Shown piece by piece: positions 1-64,000 of a DNA stretch of 64,000 nucleotides. The notes under the pieces were generated by a model, which saw only the letters and a list, made by a program, of their open reading frames with translations, was not told where the DNA came from and did no database searches. The position numbers were made by a program, and so were the translations under genes. The DNA is from Cristatella mucedo (lineage: Eukaryota; Bryozoa; Phylactolaemata; Cristatellidae), in assembly GCA_009760855.2 (NCBI GenBank), contig WPIO01000067.1:1734501-1798500 (forward strand). The letters run 5' to 3'. Position 1 is the stretch's first letter. The number at the start of each line of letters is the position of its first letter.

Positions 1-104
1 TGTTTGACGGCTTAGCAAATATTACTTTATTTTGCTTGAAGATTTTCTTAAGCCTTCAGCCGCAGGAAGCGCAGCCTGGCTGCCAGCTCAGCATCCTTTT
101 GCAG

Positions 105-27240
<27,136 letters not shown>

Positions 27241-28829
27241 TTTGTAGACACGCCATTGCTTAGAATTTCATGACTTCATTGTCAAGTATTGTTTATCTTG
27301 CAGCTGCCATCATTCAGTCTAATTTGGGCTGTCTGCCGGTGCTGTGAACTTGGCCAGCATACAAGCTCCTGATAAATCGTGAATTCACGGAAGTTCTTGA
27401 TCTAATCGATTTGACTGTCACGTTATGCAGGTATAGCTCGGTTGGATTGACATAATATATCGCCTTGAGTCCCACTATCTGAGAGGAAATAGCTGATCTC
27501 CTTCTTTATTTATTAGGCGAAGTGTGCTTGAAAACGTGCATTCTATGTACGAGAGCTGACCCTGCAGTCGCGGTAGCTTTATGTGTGCTTTCTCCAACAC
27601 AGGTTGTCGCCACTTATCACCGTCGGTCTCTCTTACTTGGTGACCACCATGGCTTACGGTTGTTTTTGGATGGTATCCTCGAATTTATTCCAAAAAATAG
27701 ATAAAGCCATTAGCTATATATTCTTTGTTTGTGGAGAGACACGGTGCTTTTACAAGCTATGTTTAATTAAATCATTTTTATATTGGACCTAACTCTGCGA
27801 GTTGTTATTGTGCTGCCCCAATAATACATCTCATCATCCAGTGATGCCATTTGAAATATAAAGTTCTGGCAAAATAGCGTAGCCGTGCTTCGTTATTGCT
27901 GCTGCTTTTAGCTCAATGATCTCAAGGTTCGCTTTGTAGATGTATTGCTTCATTTACCAAGCCAATGGCCTTCTAGTGGCTTTTTTACAACAAGCCAGCA
28001 GAGAATTATATCTGATTTGAAGGTTCTCCTCGCTCTGAATGTGAGGCCCACCTGGTGAGCGCCACCACAGGTGTACAAGCATTTCTATGGGGGGCCCATA
28101 ACACTACATGTATAAAACTAGATACATGTATACAACTAGATGTACTTACGAGTTTGGATTGTTAATTATCCGGAATCTGAAACCATTTTTCTCATGACCC
28201 AAAAAATGAGCTGCCATTATGCAGTATGAATCACTAAAGATATTTGCCAGAATATGTAAGAGGTACAATAAAAAAAGTCTCTGCGCCGAATTCAAATGAA
28301 CGTTTTGATAGCAAAGCAGAACAGCACCTCTAGCTGAGACTTAAGTGATGCCGTCGTTGTAGCTGGTTGATAAGTGCCCGAGGCGAGTTATTGACTTCCC
28401 ATAACCTCTGCTTAAATAGCCAAATATCCTCTGATTTTTGGCAGTGCTACAGCGTTAGATAGCCCACCCTGTGAGAACACTGTCATACACTATTATCCGG
28501 CAGAAGGGACGTCGGGTCCATTTTACTTTAGAAAGCCCGCTGAGTTTAGTAGATGGTGTACAAGCATCGATGTATTTCAGGTCTGCAGATAGTTGATAAA
28601 GTTGGCTAGCACTCCGTCAGCCGCTTTCTTTGCAAGGCTACGAAACGGCTATGTAATAATCTATGCTGGAGGCTTTGAACTAGGCTGCAGATTTGTGTTC
28701 CGGGCGTTGAGTGAGAACTGTTGTATGCTATGACTGGCTATGACTTGCAGACCTCTGAGACTGTGGTGCTGACTGTTCTATGCGGCGGAAGTGACCTTTT
28801 TTTATTAAGTTATGGCTGCTCGTCATATT

Positions 28830-28978
28830 GTGGGTCTTCGCCCAGGATATAAGATGGTCGCTCTTCACGACCCAGGCCGTCGGTTTCAGTCCTGCAGTCG
28901 GTGATCCTCTGTTGTCCACAGCAAGCAGTGGTGATAGCCGTTCTTAGGCTCTTCTGGCTTTATACAGATGAAGCTGCT
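28830..28978 (+). mobile_element. tRNA-derived SINE, family S1 (decayed)
   Basis: ctcttcacgacccaggccgt, gtcctgcagtcggtgatcc, then the body to gaagctgctcaataat; abuts the LINE tail at 28981. Confidence 0.65.
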
Positions 28979-28980
28979 CA

Positions 28981-29494
28981 ATAATAATAATAATAATAAT
29001 ATTTCACTTGATAAAGCGCCCTCAGAGAACTTAATCTCTTTCTAGGCGCTTTATATTTGCTGCAAAGTGATACGCAATAGAATAGTAAGTAAAATCATGC
29101 TTGAAAAACAAACAAAATGAATAACATGGTTAGGGGTTACATGCACTGGGTCAGCATGCAAATGTGGTTGGTGGCAGCATGAACAGTGTCAGCACACATA
29201 AGCACATCGAGGACGAATCACAAGGACCCACTAAATGCTGTCCTAAATAGGTATGTTTTTAAGTTTCTTTTAAATGTGGTCAGGTCAGGGGATGTTCTGA
29301 TGCAGGTCGGGAGGGAGTTCCAGGCTGTGGGAGCATACGAGCTAAATGCACGGTCTCCAAAGGATTTAAGGTTTGTACGAGGTATTTCCAGACTGTTGGA
29401 TTCCGAAAAGCGAGTGGTACGATGCTTTGCCTGATGGGGTAGTATATCTGAAAGATAGGCTGGAGCCATAGAATGAAGAGATCTAAAAGTGCTA
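28981..29494 (-). mobile_element. L2-like LINE 3' end, - orientation
   Basis: The - strand reads MAPAYLSDILPHQAKHRTT and FGDRAFSSYAPTAWNSLPTC in one frame, the 3'UTR, then the hairpin tail and (ATT)n. Near-identical and inverted relative to 31931-32435. Confidence 0.88.
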
Positions 29495-30334
29495 TCAACC
29501 CACCTTTTCTCTTTCTCCACCCGGATGTGTGAAATTAAAAAATCTAGATACCTAATGCAGTATTTGCTATCTGACTTGCCCCATCACTTCGCTGCAAGCC
29601 GGTCTTGGCAGCACCAACTGCATCTACCTTTCGCATTGCTGTCGTGCTGGCTAGCATCAGCACCCTGCGTGTATTGGCGATGCGTCTATGAGCAGTAGGC
29701 CGCCATTTAAAGGCTCTAGTTTCGCTGGCATTTGCCTCGCATCGACCAGGACTAGCGCCGAAATGAGCGAAATGTTATTGCGACACACGTGCCTCATGCA
29801 AGGGCGGCTTTAGTGCGTATTAATAATAAATCATTTCCCGCTTAAGAGTATTTCCGTTCCGAAACAGAATGAAATAAACAGATATAAGTTTTCAAATTCA
29901 GAGCACCGAGAGGCCGTTAGCCACAGGACTGGACGCAGAAAAAAAGAATTTCGCCTCGAAAAGTTAACGATGCAGCAAACTTTGATTTACCGGTACATTG
30001 CTCTGCCCATTCAGCTGACGAGCCTCCATTTTGCTGGACGCTCAGCACAGGAGTTTTGAACCTTAGCTTTAATTTTGAACTTTCAAATTTTTGAAATATT
30101 GCATTCCAAATGCTCGATCTGGTTGCATTGAGGTGGCTTTTGTTAAAACAAAACGTTCGGCACCTAGATTTTGTACTTGGTGGTCGAGCTTTGACTTGTG
30201 CTGGATATTGTAGGTGTGAATGGCCGGCCTCCATCGGCTGCGTGGGTCTTCCGACGATCAACAAGAAACCTAAGCTTCCAAGCTTGTTGTGCATTGGTAG
30301 AAACCAAGCAAAATGAGCCGTCAGAGTAAAAGTG

Positions 30335-30985
30335 ATTATAATAATAATATTACACTTGATAAAGCGCCCTCTTAAAACTTAATCTCTTTCTAGGCGCTTT
30401 TCATTTGCTGCAAAGGAAGCACGACTGAATGATTAGTAGTAGCATGCTCAATAAACAAGAAGAATAACATGGTTAGGGGTGGCATGCACAGGGTCAGCAG
30501 GCAAGTGAAATTGGTTGGTGAGCCGTGATGGCACACTAGATAAGGCGGTTGATTTCACGACCTCGGGGCCGAGGTCGTGGGTTCGATTCCTGCGGTGGGC
30601 GATTCTGTATCGCCACTGCAAGCGGTGGTGATAGCCATAAAGGCTCTTCTGTCACTATACAAAGAGAGGCTGTTTGATCAGCTAGGATATATTAAGTGTG
30701 TTTAGTAGCAGCATGCACAGTGTCAGCACGCGTAAGCACATAAAGGACGTATCACAGGGACCCACTAAATGCTGTCCTAAATAGGTGGGTTATTAAGTTC
30801 TTTTTAAACGTGTCAAGTCTGGGATAGTGTTATGCAAGTCGGGAGTGATTTCCAGGCTTTGAGAAGATACGAACTAAATGCACGGTCTCCAAAGAATTTG
30901 AGGGTTGTACGAGGTATTGTGGTACGATGCTTTTCCTGGTGGGGGAGTAGATCTGAGAGATAGGCTGGAGCTAGAGAATGAAGTG
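30335..30985 (-). mobile_element. L2-like LINE 3' end interrupted by a SINE
   Basis: The tail (cacttgataaagcgccctc) and 3'UTR run to ~30507, are broken by a SINE, and resume at ~30694 with AYLSDLLPHQEKHRTT on the - strand. Confidence 0.85.
30517..30690 (+). mobile_element. tRNA-derived SINE S1 nested in a LINE
   Basis: Full-length S1 copy, ggtgagccgtgatggcac to gatcagctaggatat, closely like 3495-3668. A short direct repeat aagtg lies on both sides (30503-30507, 30694-30698). Confidence 0.88.
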
Positions 30986-31194
30986 AATATTTCGGAGGCA
31001 AAAGCTTATTGTAGTCTACTGGAACTAAGTAAGATGAAAATACGAGTAGTAACAGGAAATTGCAAGTTCTTTCAAAAGCGGCCTCCCGTCTTGTAAAGAA
31101 CCGACATTTCGAGCTTCCGTCACGGCCTTCACAAGTTAGCATTAAAAAGTGGCTCCAGCTCCGTTGTTTTAGAGCTAGTTTACAGTTGCTTGCG

Positions 31195-31287
31195 CCGCTT
31201 GCAGTGGCGATAAAGAATCGCCCACTGCAGTATTCGAACCCACGATCTCGGGACCGAGGTCGTGAAAGCAACCACCGCGTGCTGTTT
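31195..31287 (-). mobile_element. tRNA-derived SINE fragment, family S1
   Basis: Reverse complement shows cacgacctcggtcccgagat and the B-box cgtgggttcgaatact. Confidence 0.75.
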
Positions 31288-31734
31288 TACCGGGCAGTTT
31301 GTTCCGTTCCTTTTACGATTCAGTCAGTCTGGATGCACGGTGTCACGACAAACCTTATCTACTGTATGTGCAGCTACCTTGTGGCAGGTCGAGGCGACTT
31401 TCTACGGAATGCAACCGGGCATCCACGCCGGCAAGACCGTAGTCAAGTGTGCTTCGCAGGTTAACTCTTTACCCCGAATGGCCTTGAACGGATGCATAGG
31501 GTTACAATCGCACGACCATTTTCGTTTGTCCCAGCTTTTCAAGTCGCGAGTTGACATTCTGCTTCATTTTGAGAGCGGCCTGAATTACTCGAATCATCTT
31601 ACGGGTTGGTTGGAAGCAAGGGATCTTAAAAATTCAAGTACGCTGGATTGTAGCTGGATTCTGAAAGAGAGGAAGCGCCATTCGCTACCGCTCGTCTCTA
31701 CATACTTTGTATTGCTCCTGGGTCTTATACTCAG

Positions 31735-31875
31735 GGGTAAGATGCTCGCCCGTCGCTACTCGGGCCGCGAGTTTGAGTCCGGCAGTAGGCGGTTCTTTAG
31801 TGCCCACTGCAAGCAGCAATGATAGCCGTCAAGGCTCTTCCGTCGCTATAAGTGATGCCGTTAAATCAGCAAACA
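31735..31875 (+). mobile_element. tRNA-derived SINE, S1 variant
   Basis: ggtaagatgctcgcccgtcg with a B-box gagtttgagtccggcagta, then the S1 body (gatagccgtcaaggctcttc). The head differs from S1, suggesting another tRNA-like source. Confidence 0.7.
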
Positions 31876-31930
31876 TTTTTGTCCAACCTCGATCTAGTTT
31901 TACCAACGCGTCTGATCATCGTCTGCACTT

Positions 31931-32435
31931 TTAGGTCCCTTCATTCTATGGCTCCAGCCTATCTCTCAGATATACTACCCCGTCAGGCCAAGCATCGTAC
32001 CACCCGCTTTTCGAAATCCAACAGTCTAGAAATACCTCGTACAAACCTTAAATCCTTTGGAGACCATGCATATAGTTCGTATGCTCCCAGATCCTAGAAC
32101 TCCCTCCCGACCTGCGTCAGAACATCCCCTGACCTGACCACATTTAAAAGGAACTTAAAAACACACTTAGTTAGGACAGTATTTAGTGGGTCCTTGTGAT
32201 TCGTCCTTGATGTGCTTATGCGTGCTGACACTGTGCATGCTGCCACTAACCACATTTGCATGCTGACCCTGTGCATGTCACCCCTAACCATGTTATTCAT
32301 TTTGTTTGTTTTTCAAGCATGATTTTACTCACTATTCTATTACGTATCACTTTGCAGCAAATGTAAAGCGCCTAGAAAGAGATTAAGTTCTCCCAGGGCG
32401 CTTTATCAATGGCATTATTATTATTATTATTAAGA
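31931..32435 (+). mobile_element. L2-like LINE 3' end, + orientation
   Basis: Reads MAPAYLSDILPRQAKHRTT and IPRTNLKSFGDHAYSSYAP, the 3'UTR, tail aaagcgcctagaaagagatt and (ATT)n. Little decay. Confidence 0.88.
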
Positions 32436-32833
32436 AGCAGTAATTTAGAGCACTTGGCGGCGAACTGACGCCGACTAGCGAACACTTGCTCGCCGGGCTC
32501 AGGGCTTTCTACTGTGGGAGGCTTTAAACGCTCCTGGCCGTCTCTCTCGGCTTTCGCACTCTCCTAACCGTCCGCAACCTGACGGCCGCCTTCGATCTGC
32601 TTCGATCGACGGCATCTGAAACTTCGCCGCCTTCAAACGCGTATGCACAACCGGCTCTCCGTGCACCGCGAACACCCACACGGCTCGTGCGGTTAGTGCG
32701 AACAGACGTGCAGCGCCGCCATGTAATGCGACTGCCTCGAGGAATACCTCGTAGGATGGCCGACGCGGCCGCCGGGACGGCGCTGCCAACGAGCTACCCG
32801 AAAGCGTCCGCGGCGAGCATCCGAAACTATTAG

Positions 32834-33268
32834 CTACTGCATCTATAAAGCTACTGCATCTATAAAGCTACTGCATCTATAAAGCTACTGCATCTATAAA
32901 GCTACTGCATCTATAAAGCTACTGCATCTATAAAGCTACTGCATCTATAAAGCTACTGCATCTATAAAGCTACTGCATCTATAAAGCTACTGCATCTATA
33001 AAGCTACTGCATCTATAAAGCTACTGCATCTATAAAGCTACTGCATCCATAAAGCTACTGCATCCATAAAGCTACTGCATCCATAAAGCTACTGCATCTA
33101 TAAAGCTACTGCATCTATAAAGCTACTGCATCTATAAAGCTACTGCATCTATAAAGCTACTGCATCTATAAAGCTACTGCATCTATAAAGCTACTGCATC
33201 TATAAAGCTACTGCATCTATAAAGCTACTGCATCTATAAAGCTACTGCATCTATAAAGCTACTGCATC
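32834..33268. repeat. 17-bp minisatellite, about 26 copies
   Basis: Unit ctactgcatctataaag repeated with period 17. Three consecutive units near 33040-33076 carry t-to-c (catccata). Begins ~350 bp downstream of the - gene stop. Confidence 0.97.
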
Positions 33269-33615
33269 AATCAGCAATGAGCGAAAAAGGCGACGAGTCC
33301 GACAAGTCGTCCATCGGAAGTCAGGGCTTAAGGATATATTTAGATCAGCGTCCTCAGAGAGAGAGACTCGCATCGTCGAACACTTTAGAGTCGCCCGAGC
33401 GGAAAAATAAATTTGGCCTCTCCAAGTCGACTGATGATACACACGACAGCACGACAATTGTGGCGATTAGAAAGTGGCGTCTAAAAAGGGGGCGCAGCGT
33501 GCTGCTAAAGCTCGGCCAGCAGCCATTTGTCATTTGAAAATCGATCTTCTGCATGCGTCTCGCATCATCGCTCGGTCGAGTGCCCTTTTTTGTATCCAAA
33601 CCAATCCTGGCGGAT

Positions 33616-59261
<25,646 letters not shown>

Positions 59262-59624
59262 CTGACGGCAAGCAGACGCGGCACATGAGATGAGCGTTCG
59301 GGCTTGAGCGAGAGAGGCCGCGGTCCAAATTTAGAGCGCTCACTCAGCAGGTGCTCGAACTGGAAAGGAGTGGTCACGTGTCGCGTGGGCTAGTCACCTA
59401 CACACTGGATTAGGGGAAGTCTGCAGCAAATACTGGACACGCCTGAAAAAGTTGCCCTCCAAATAGTGGACGCCAATTTGTTCGATGCAGCGTTTCATTT
59501 TTATATATACACATGCTTTTATCTTCCTAATCATTAGTGATGAGGTAGCAAATTATCGTTCACTGTTCCTTTTGCATGAATAGATCTGCAGAGAGTTACA
59601 ACACAGTATAAGTACAAATATAAT

Positions 59625-59800
59625 AAATATATTTGTATAGCGCCCAAAGAGAACCTAAACTCTATTCAGACACTTCAGAAATGCCACATGGCTTAATAAT
59701 AATAATAATAATAATAATTCACTTGACAAAGCGCCCTCAGAGAACTTAATCTCTCTCTAGGCGCTTTACATTTGCTGTAAAGTGAAGTGATTGAGCAGAC
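59625..59800 (-). mobile_element. S2 SINE tail followed by L2-like LINE tail
   Basis: agcgcccaaagagaaccta ... cacttcagaaatgcc is the S2 3' end; from 59693 ATT repeats, then cacttgacaaagcgccctca, the LINE end. Confidence 0.7.
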
Positions 59801-60221
59801 AACATCGGTCATAAAAACGCTAACCTTGTCCTTGGTTGAGGCGAGCACGTTAGCTACTGGGCTACTAAATACTGCAGTGGATTTGCCAGTGTAAGATTCG
59901 TTCCGTAGCCGAACCTTTGATATATATATATAAATGCTCTTTGCAGCGACTAGGGAGCCAGGATGTCCTCACGAGATCAAGAGATTCAGTTACATTAACT
60001 GCTGCTCAAACCGGGTTCGACGAATTACCAAAATCCACCGCAATGCCCTCTAACTAGGCTAATAACGACCAGACATAAACGGTTCCGAGCTCAAATTTTA
60101 CACTGATATTGTAGCACACGTTCTAATGCATCGGTCCGCCAAATTTCATATTGCTGCGCACACGCGCACTTATGCAAATGAGCTTTGACACCAGACGCAT
60201 GTACCGAAATCTATAATAATG

Positions 60222-60309
60222 CACTTGATAATAATATTAATGCACTTGATAAAGCGCCCTCAGAGGACTCAATCTCTTTCTAGGCGCTTTACGTTTGCGT
60301 CAAAGGGAA
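60222..60309 (-). mobile_element. L2-like LINE 3' tail
   Basis: cacttgataaagcgccctca and ctttctaggcgctttacgtt, immediately before the satellite array. Confidence 0.75.
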
Positions 60310-62900
60310 ACACATCTGCAAAGAGAAAGTCAAAATCTACCGCAATCTGTTCAAGTTCCCGTCAAATCTACCACAAATCATCCTCGAACAGCTCCAAAAC
60401 GTTTGGAATATCAAGCTAGGCTACACTTGTAATGTACCCAGAAAGTTTCGCGTGATTCCGCTCACGCCTTCTCACAAAGTCTACCAAAGTAAGATTGCAG
60501 TAGCCCAGGCAAATACCACAATCGGACGCATTCCACGGCAATCCACTGCATTCCACCACACAACGAAAGAAATCCTGATCGAAAAGCTCCTTTTTTGATT
60601 GCATATGACAGCACACTCTGCGACAATTGCGTTAAATAATTTCACTTGCATTGGCACGGCCGTTCTCTTGCAAGGCGCTGCAATTGACTAGAGTAGCCCG
60701 GGCCAATACCGCAATCCACTTCAATCCGCCGAATCCACCGCATGAAAATTGAAATACATTACACCGAGCTCCAGTTTTTATTGTATGTTAAAGTGCACCG
60801 TATTGTGTGCACAACCACGTAAACTAAACAAAATTGTGCAACCTCGCACTGTAGCAATGGGCGGCAATCGCCTGAAATGACCTTGAAAACTACCCTAAAC
60901 CACTCTATTCTACTGCAAATCTTCCTCAAATCGCCATTTCGAAGCCTAATTGACATTGCATATAGGACTAGACTCAGTTCAAATTGCACCCACAAAAATT
61001 TGCTCCAGTATGCACTCGCGTTGTCATGCAATGAATTGCAATCGACTGCAACGACCCGGTCCCATACCGAAATCCACTTCAATCCACCGAAATCCGCTGC
61101 AATCCACCACACAGCAACCAGAACTCGTACACTAGAAGCTCTAATTATGACTGCACGCTGCACTACTCCTCGGTTATTGTGTACTCGCTTGACTTCACTG
61201 TAATTGCCTCGACCATTCTGCAGTAATGCACTGCATTCGACTGCAACTGCCCGGGCCAGTACGTCAATGTACCGAAACCCACCGAAAAACGACCAGAATA
61301 CGTACACTTTAAGCTCTAATAGTGATTGTACGTTGCTCTAATTTTTTGTTGTTGTGTAATCCGAAAACTTTGCTACAATCTTCTCGATTATTCGGCAGCA
61401 AAGCACTGCAATTGACTGAAATGACCCTGGCCAATACCTCAATTTACAGCAATCTGATGCAAGATGCCCTGAAGTCGGTTTCGCAATGCTCCAATTTTGA
61501 ATGCATGTTGCAAAGCACACTGGTTAAAGTCAGCCACATCATTTTAAGCAATTGTGCTCGTACAATCTCGGGCAATTCATGGCAATCTACGGCAACGGCT
61601 CGGGTCGAAGCAGCAATTCACCACAATCCGTGGCAATTCGACCCTAAATTAGCTGCACGAAGTGCCAATTGTCATCGCATTTCACATTTCTTTGTGCTAA
61701 AATGAAATCGTAAGACTTTCAAGCTATTTTGCACGTTAACTGTCAACAATGCATGGCAATCGACAGCAATGGTTGGGACCAATACCGAAATCCGTGGCAA
61801 ATCGACAAGAAATCGGCTGCACCAAGCTCCAATTCTCATTCCACGTAACATCTCACTGCGTGCACAGATACGTTCAACCAGCTCTGACGGTTCAATCTTG
61901 GGCAATGCATGGCAACAGACGGCAATGGCCCGGACAAATACGGCAATCCTTTGTGGTCCATCGAAAATCACTGGATAGTGATTGGGCCAAGATCAATTAT
62001 ATCTTGCCTGTCACAGCCCACTGTGTTGAAAGTGCAATCAAATCCTTTCAACCAATCACGCACGTACAATCGCAGGCAACGAACGGTAATCGAGAGCAAT
62101 GTCCGGAGCCAATACACCAATTCCCGACAAATTGAAGAGAAACTGGCAGCTCGGAAGCCTCTATTGTCATTACATACATTATTCGCTGCGTCCAAAGTAA
62201 ATCCGTGGAATTTTCAAGATGCTTTGTTCGTTAACTGTCAGCAATTCACGGCAATCAACAGCAATGGTACGTGCCGATTGCGAAATCCGTGGAAAATTGA
62301 TAAAATTGACTGCAATAAACTGCAAATCTCATTCCATGTAACATGTACCTGTGTTTGGGCATAACTTTCACCCACCCATAGTGCGCTTTCAATTGACGGC
62401 AACGCACTGCAATCGACGGCAATGGCCCGGGGAAATACGACAGTCCATAACGGACAGTTGCAAATAGACCGACAGCTGCTGAGAGAAGCTTAAACTTTTC
62501 TTGCCCATTGCACTACACTGCGTTAAAAATGCAGCCATATCATTTATGCAATTGATAGATGCACAATCTAGGGCAATTCACGGCAGTCGACGGCAATGGC
62601 CCGGTCTCTGCGGCAATCTGGTTCAAATTTGCTGGAAATTTGCTGCTTGAATTTGTAATTATCCCACTACATAACGCTTACGGCGGGTGCATATGCTGTT
62701 CTTTTTCGCGTTCAACCTCGGGCAATCGACGGCAATCGCCCGAGGCAATACAGCAATCTATGATTGTCTGCTACAATTACAAGCAAAGCTGGTGGGAGAG
62801 GACCAAATCTTTCTTGCGTAAAATTGTGCTGTATTAAAAGTGCAACCGCTTCCTGTCAACCAATCTTGAACGGATATGCGCATGTAGCTTCTCGCCAGTT
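60310..62900. repeat. Divergent satellite array, ~170-bp period, about 15 units
   Basis: The block ggcaatcgacggcaatggcc and variants recurs near 60510, 60690, 61040, 61230, 61410, 61580, 61755, 61910, 62085, 62245, 62410, 62580 and 62720, followed by (c)caatac.gcaatcc. Between blocks a second conserved part recurs (caattctcattccacgtaac-like). Units are strongly diverged. Confidence 0.85.
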
Positions 62901-63847
62901 CTGACGGGTCTGAATTAAACACCAGTCCAGCAGCGGCAGTTAAATGTGCTGCAGGGCTTGGCGACGCAGCAAGAAGCAAAACTGAAGTCTGCAGTAATGT
63001 ATCGAATGCAGATAGATAATTCCGCATTGTTTTAACTTAAAGCATAAACTTCACTGAAGCATTGAAACCACCAAGAAATCGTGGGTAAATACAAATAAAT
63101 AATCTACAGCTAGATCCTTAAATATTGGTCGAGAAAATTCTACAGCAATATGATATGGTCATATTCCGCAGAAATACTAGCAAAATACTGCACCGATCAA
63201 CAAGAATCTGAAACTTAAACTCGACTCTACTTGTGCACCGCTGCATCATTTAATCTATGATTTTGGTTGTGATTCAATTTGCTATACATGACCGTGATTT
63301 TATAATGTAAAGTTCATGAAAATTTAATCAAATGTATAGCTAAACCTATCCAATCTAAATCAGAGATGAAGTACTGCAGCGGTTTTTGAGCAGAGACCGA
63401 CTCGCATTTAGATGTTCACGTTTAAATGGTCTCTTTAGTATTCACCAGGTTAAGCTGCATCAATGCTGGCGAATCGAGACACCCATGACCTTTTCTTGAG
63501 TGCATGCTGGGCAATTACTGCAATTTCTATACTTCAGTAACAGTTTAGTGTCAATATCAGCCTCGTTGTCGGGCTGTGGCTCGTACATTCACTCTCACTT
63601 GACATTACGAGAAATCTCGGAAGTGTAGAGGTCGTAAAGTCTCTCCTTTGTTGCAAACGGAAATGAAGCAACGGTTATTAATTGACGCGTTTCTGCGGTC
63701 GCTGACGTATTCTTTCGTCACCAAAGATTTCGCTGTCATCTTTAGGCAGCTTTCTTTTTCAACACGTTACAGTATTCTAACTCCTGCAGTCCACGACGGC
63801 GGCATCCTAGCTGCATTTTGTGGTCTGTTTCTAATTGATGGGTTGCA

Positions 63848-64000
63848 TTAAAAGTCTCCGATCCGTCACTATGAAGTCAACCGCCTGGCTAATGCCTAGA
63901 ACCTGGCCTGCGTTACTGGTATCCTTCCCGTCTACCACCAGTTCCCGCCCTTTACCAGTCAAAACTGATGACGTAAACTCAAATACAATGGTGTCTGACT
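63848..64000 (-). CDS. Possible further exon of the - gene at the window edge
   Basis: The - strand is open from the edge to a stop at 63848, reading SDTIVFEFTSSVLTGKG and then GISQAVDFIVTDRRLL. A gtaaag donor at 63955 could end an exon after VLT. Position fits an upstream ectodomain exon, but no homologue exists in the window. Confidence 0.3.

Larger units (their letters stand above)
27241..33615. other. Intergenic region between the two convergent stop codons
   Basis: About 6.4 kb with no supported gene. 27241-28830 shows nothing I recognise; 28830-33268 is mostly SINE, LINE and minisatellite sequence. Both transcription units should end here. I see no convincing polyadenylation site for either. 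Confidence 0.7.

Noticed and set aside
31262-31822. 186-codon open frame in the intergenic region
   Set aside because: Overlaps SINE pieces at both ends and shows no recognisable domain.
32834-33268. CRISPR-like array
   Set aside because: Units are directly contiguous with no unique spacers, in an animal genome: a minisatellite.
33277-33537. Possible small + strand gene after the minisatellite
   Set aside because: No homology or start context, and the opposite strand there better fits the - gene 3' region.
60219-63027. Several 60-180 codon open frames on both strands
   Set aside because: They follow the satellite repeat and differ from unit to unit; no domain recognised.

Overview
This is a window of a repeat-rich, intron-rich animal nuclear genome. 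The evidence is split genes with GT-AG introns, polycystin-family membrane proteins, CR1/L2-like retrotransposons, tRNA-derived SINEs, hAT DNA transposons, long microsatellites and a ~170-bp satellite. No phylum can be fixed from the sequence. An invertebrate is likely, and a lophotrochozoan such as a mollusc or flatworm is only a guess. There are no prokaryotic signals: no operons, Shine-Dalgarno sites or CRISPR.

The main content is two large polycystin-1-type genes facing each other tail to tail. The + strand gene enters from the left edge and ends at 27240. I could assemble 20 exons (105-27240) that join in phase into one 1443-codon open frame plus stop. The - strand gene comes from the right and ends at 33616. 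I could assemble 18 exons (59261 down to 33616), 1397 codons plus stop, also in phase. Both encode, in order: the end of a GAIN-like ectodomain, a GPS motif split by a phase-0 intron, TM1, a PLAT domain split over two exons, TM2-TM6, the extracellular polycystin (TOP) domain, TM7-TM11 and a cytosolic tail. From the GPS motif to TM11 every intron lies at the same place and phase in both genes, and four exon pairs have exactly equal length above 250 nt. The pair is therefore an old inverted duplication of one intron-containing gene. The N-terminal parts of both lie outside the window.

The copies differ in informative ways. The - gene keeps an HLS cleavage tripeptide at the GPS, while the + gene has YKQ there. 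The + tail is proline-rich, while the - tail ends in a charged, probably helical segment. The + gene also has one ectodomain intron that the - gene seems to lack.

Region 27241-33615, between the two stop codons, holds no recognised gene. It contains LINE 3' ends in inverted orientation, tRNA-SINEs (one nested in a LINE) and a 26-copy 17-bp minisatellite. Introns carry an L2-like LINE with recognisable reverse transcriptase (14330-15980), foldback repeats at 7575-8975 and 17531-18293, a 601-bp hAT derivative (5515-6115), and two SPIN-like hAT elements (10349-10535 and 47916-48104), each with a perfect 8-bp target duplication. The right end (60310-62900) is a divergent ~170-bp satellite array.
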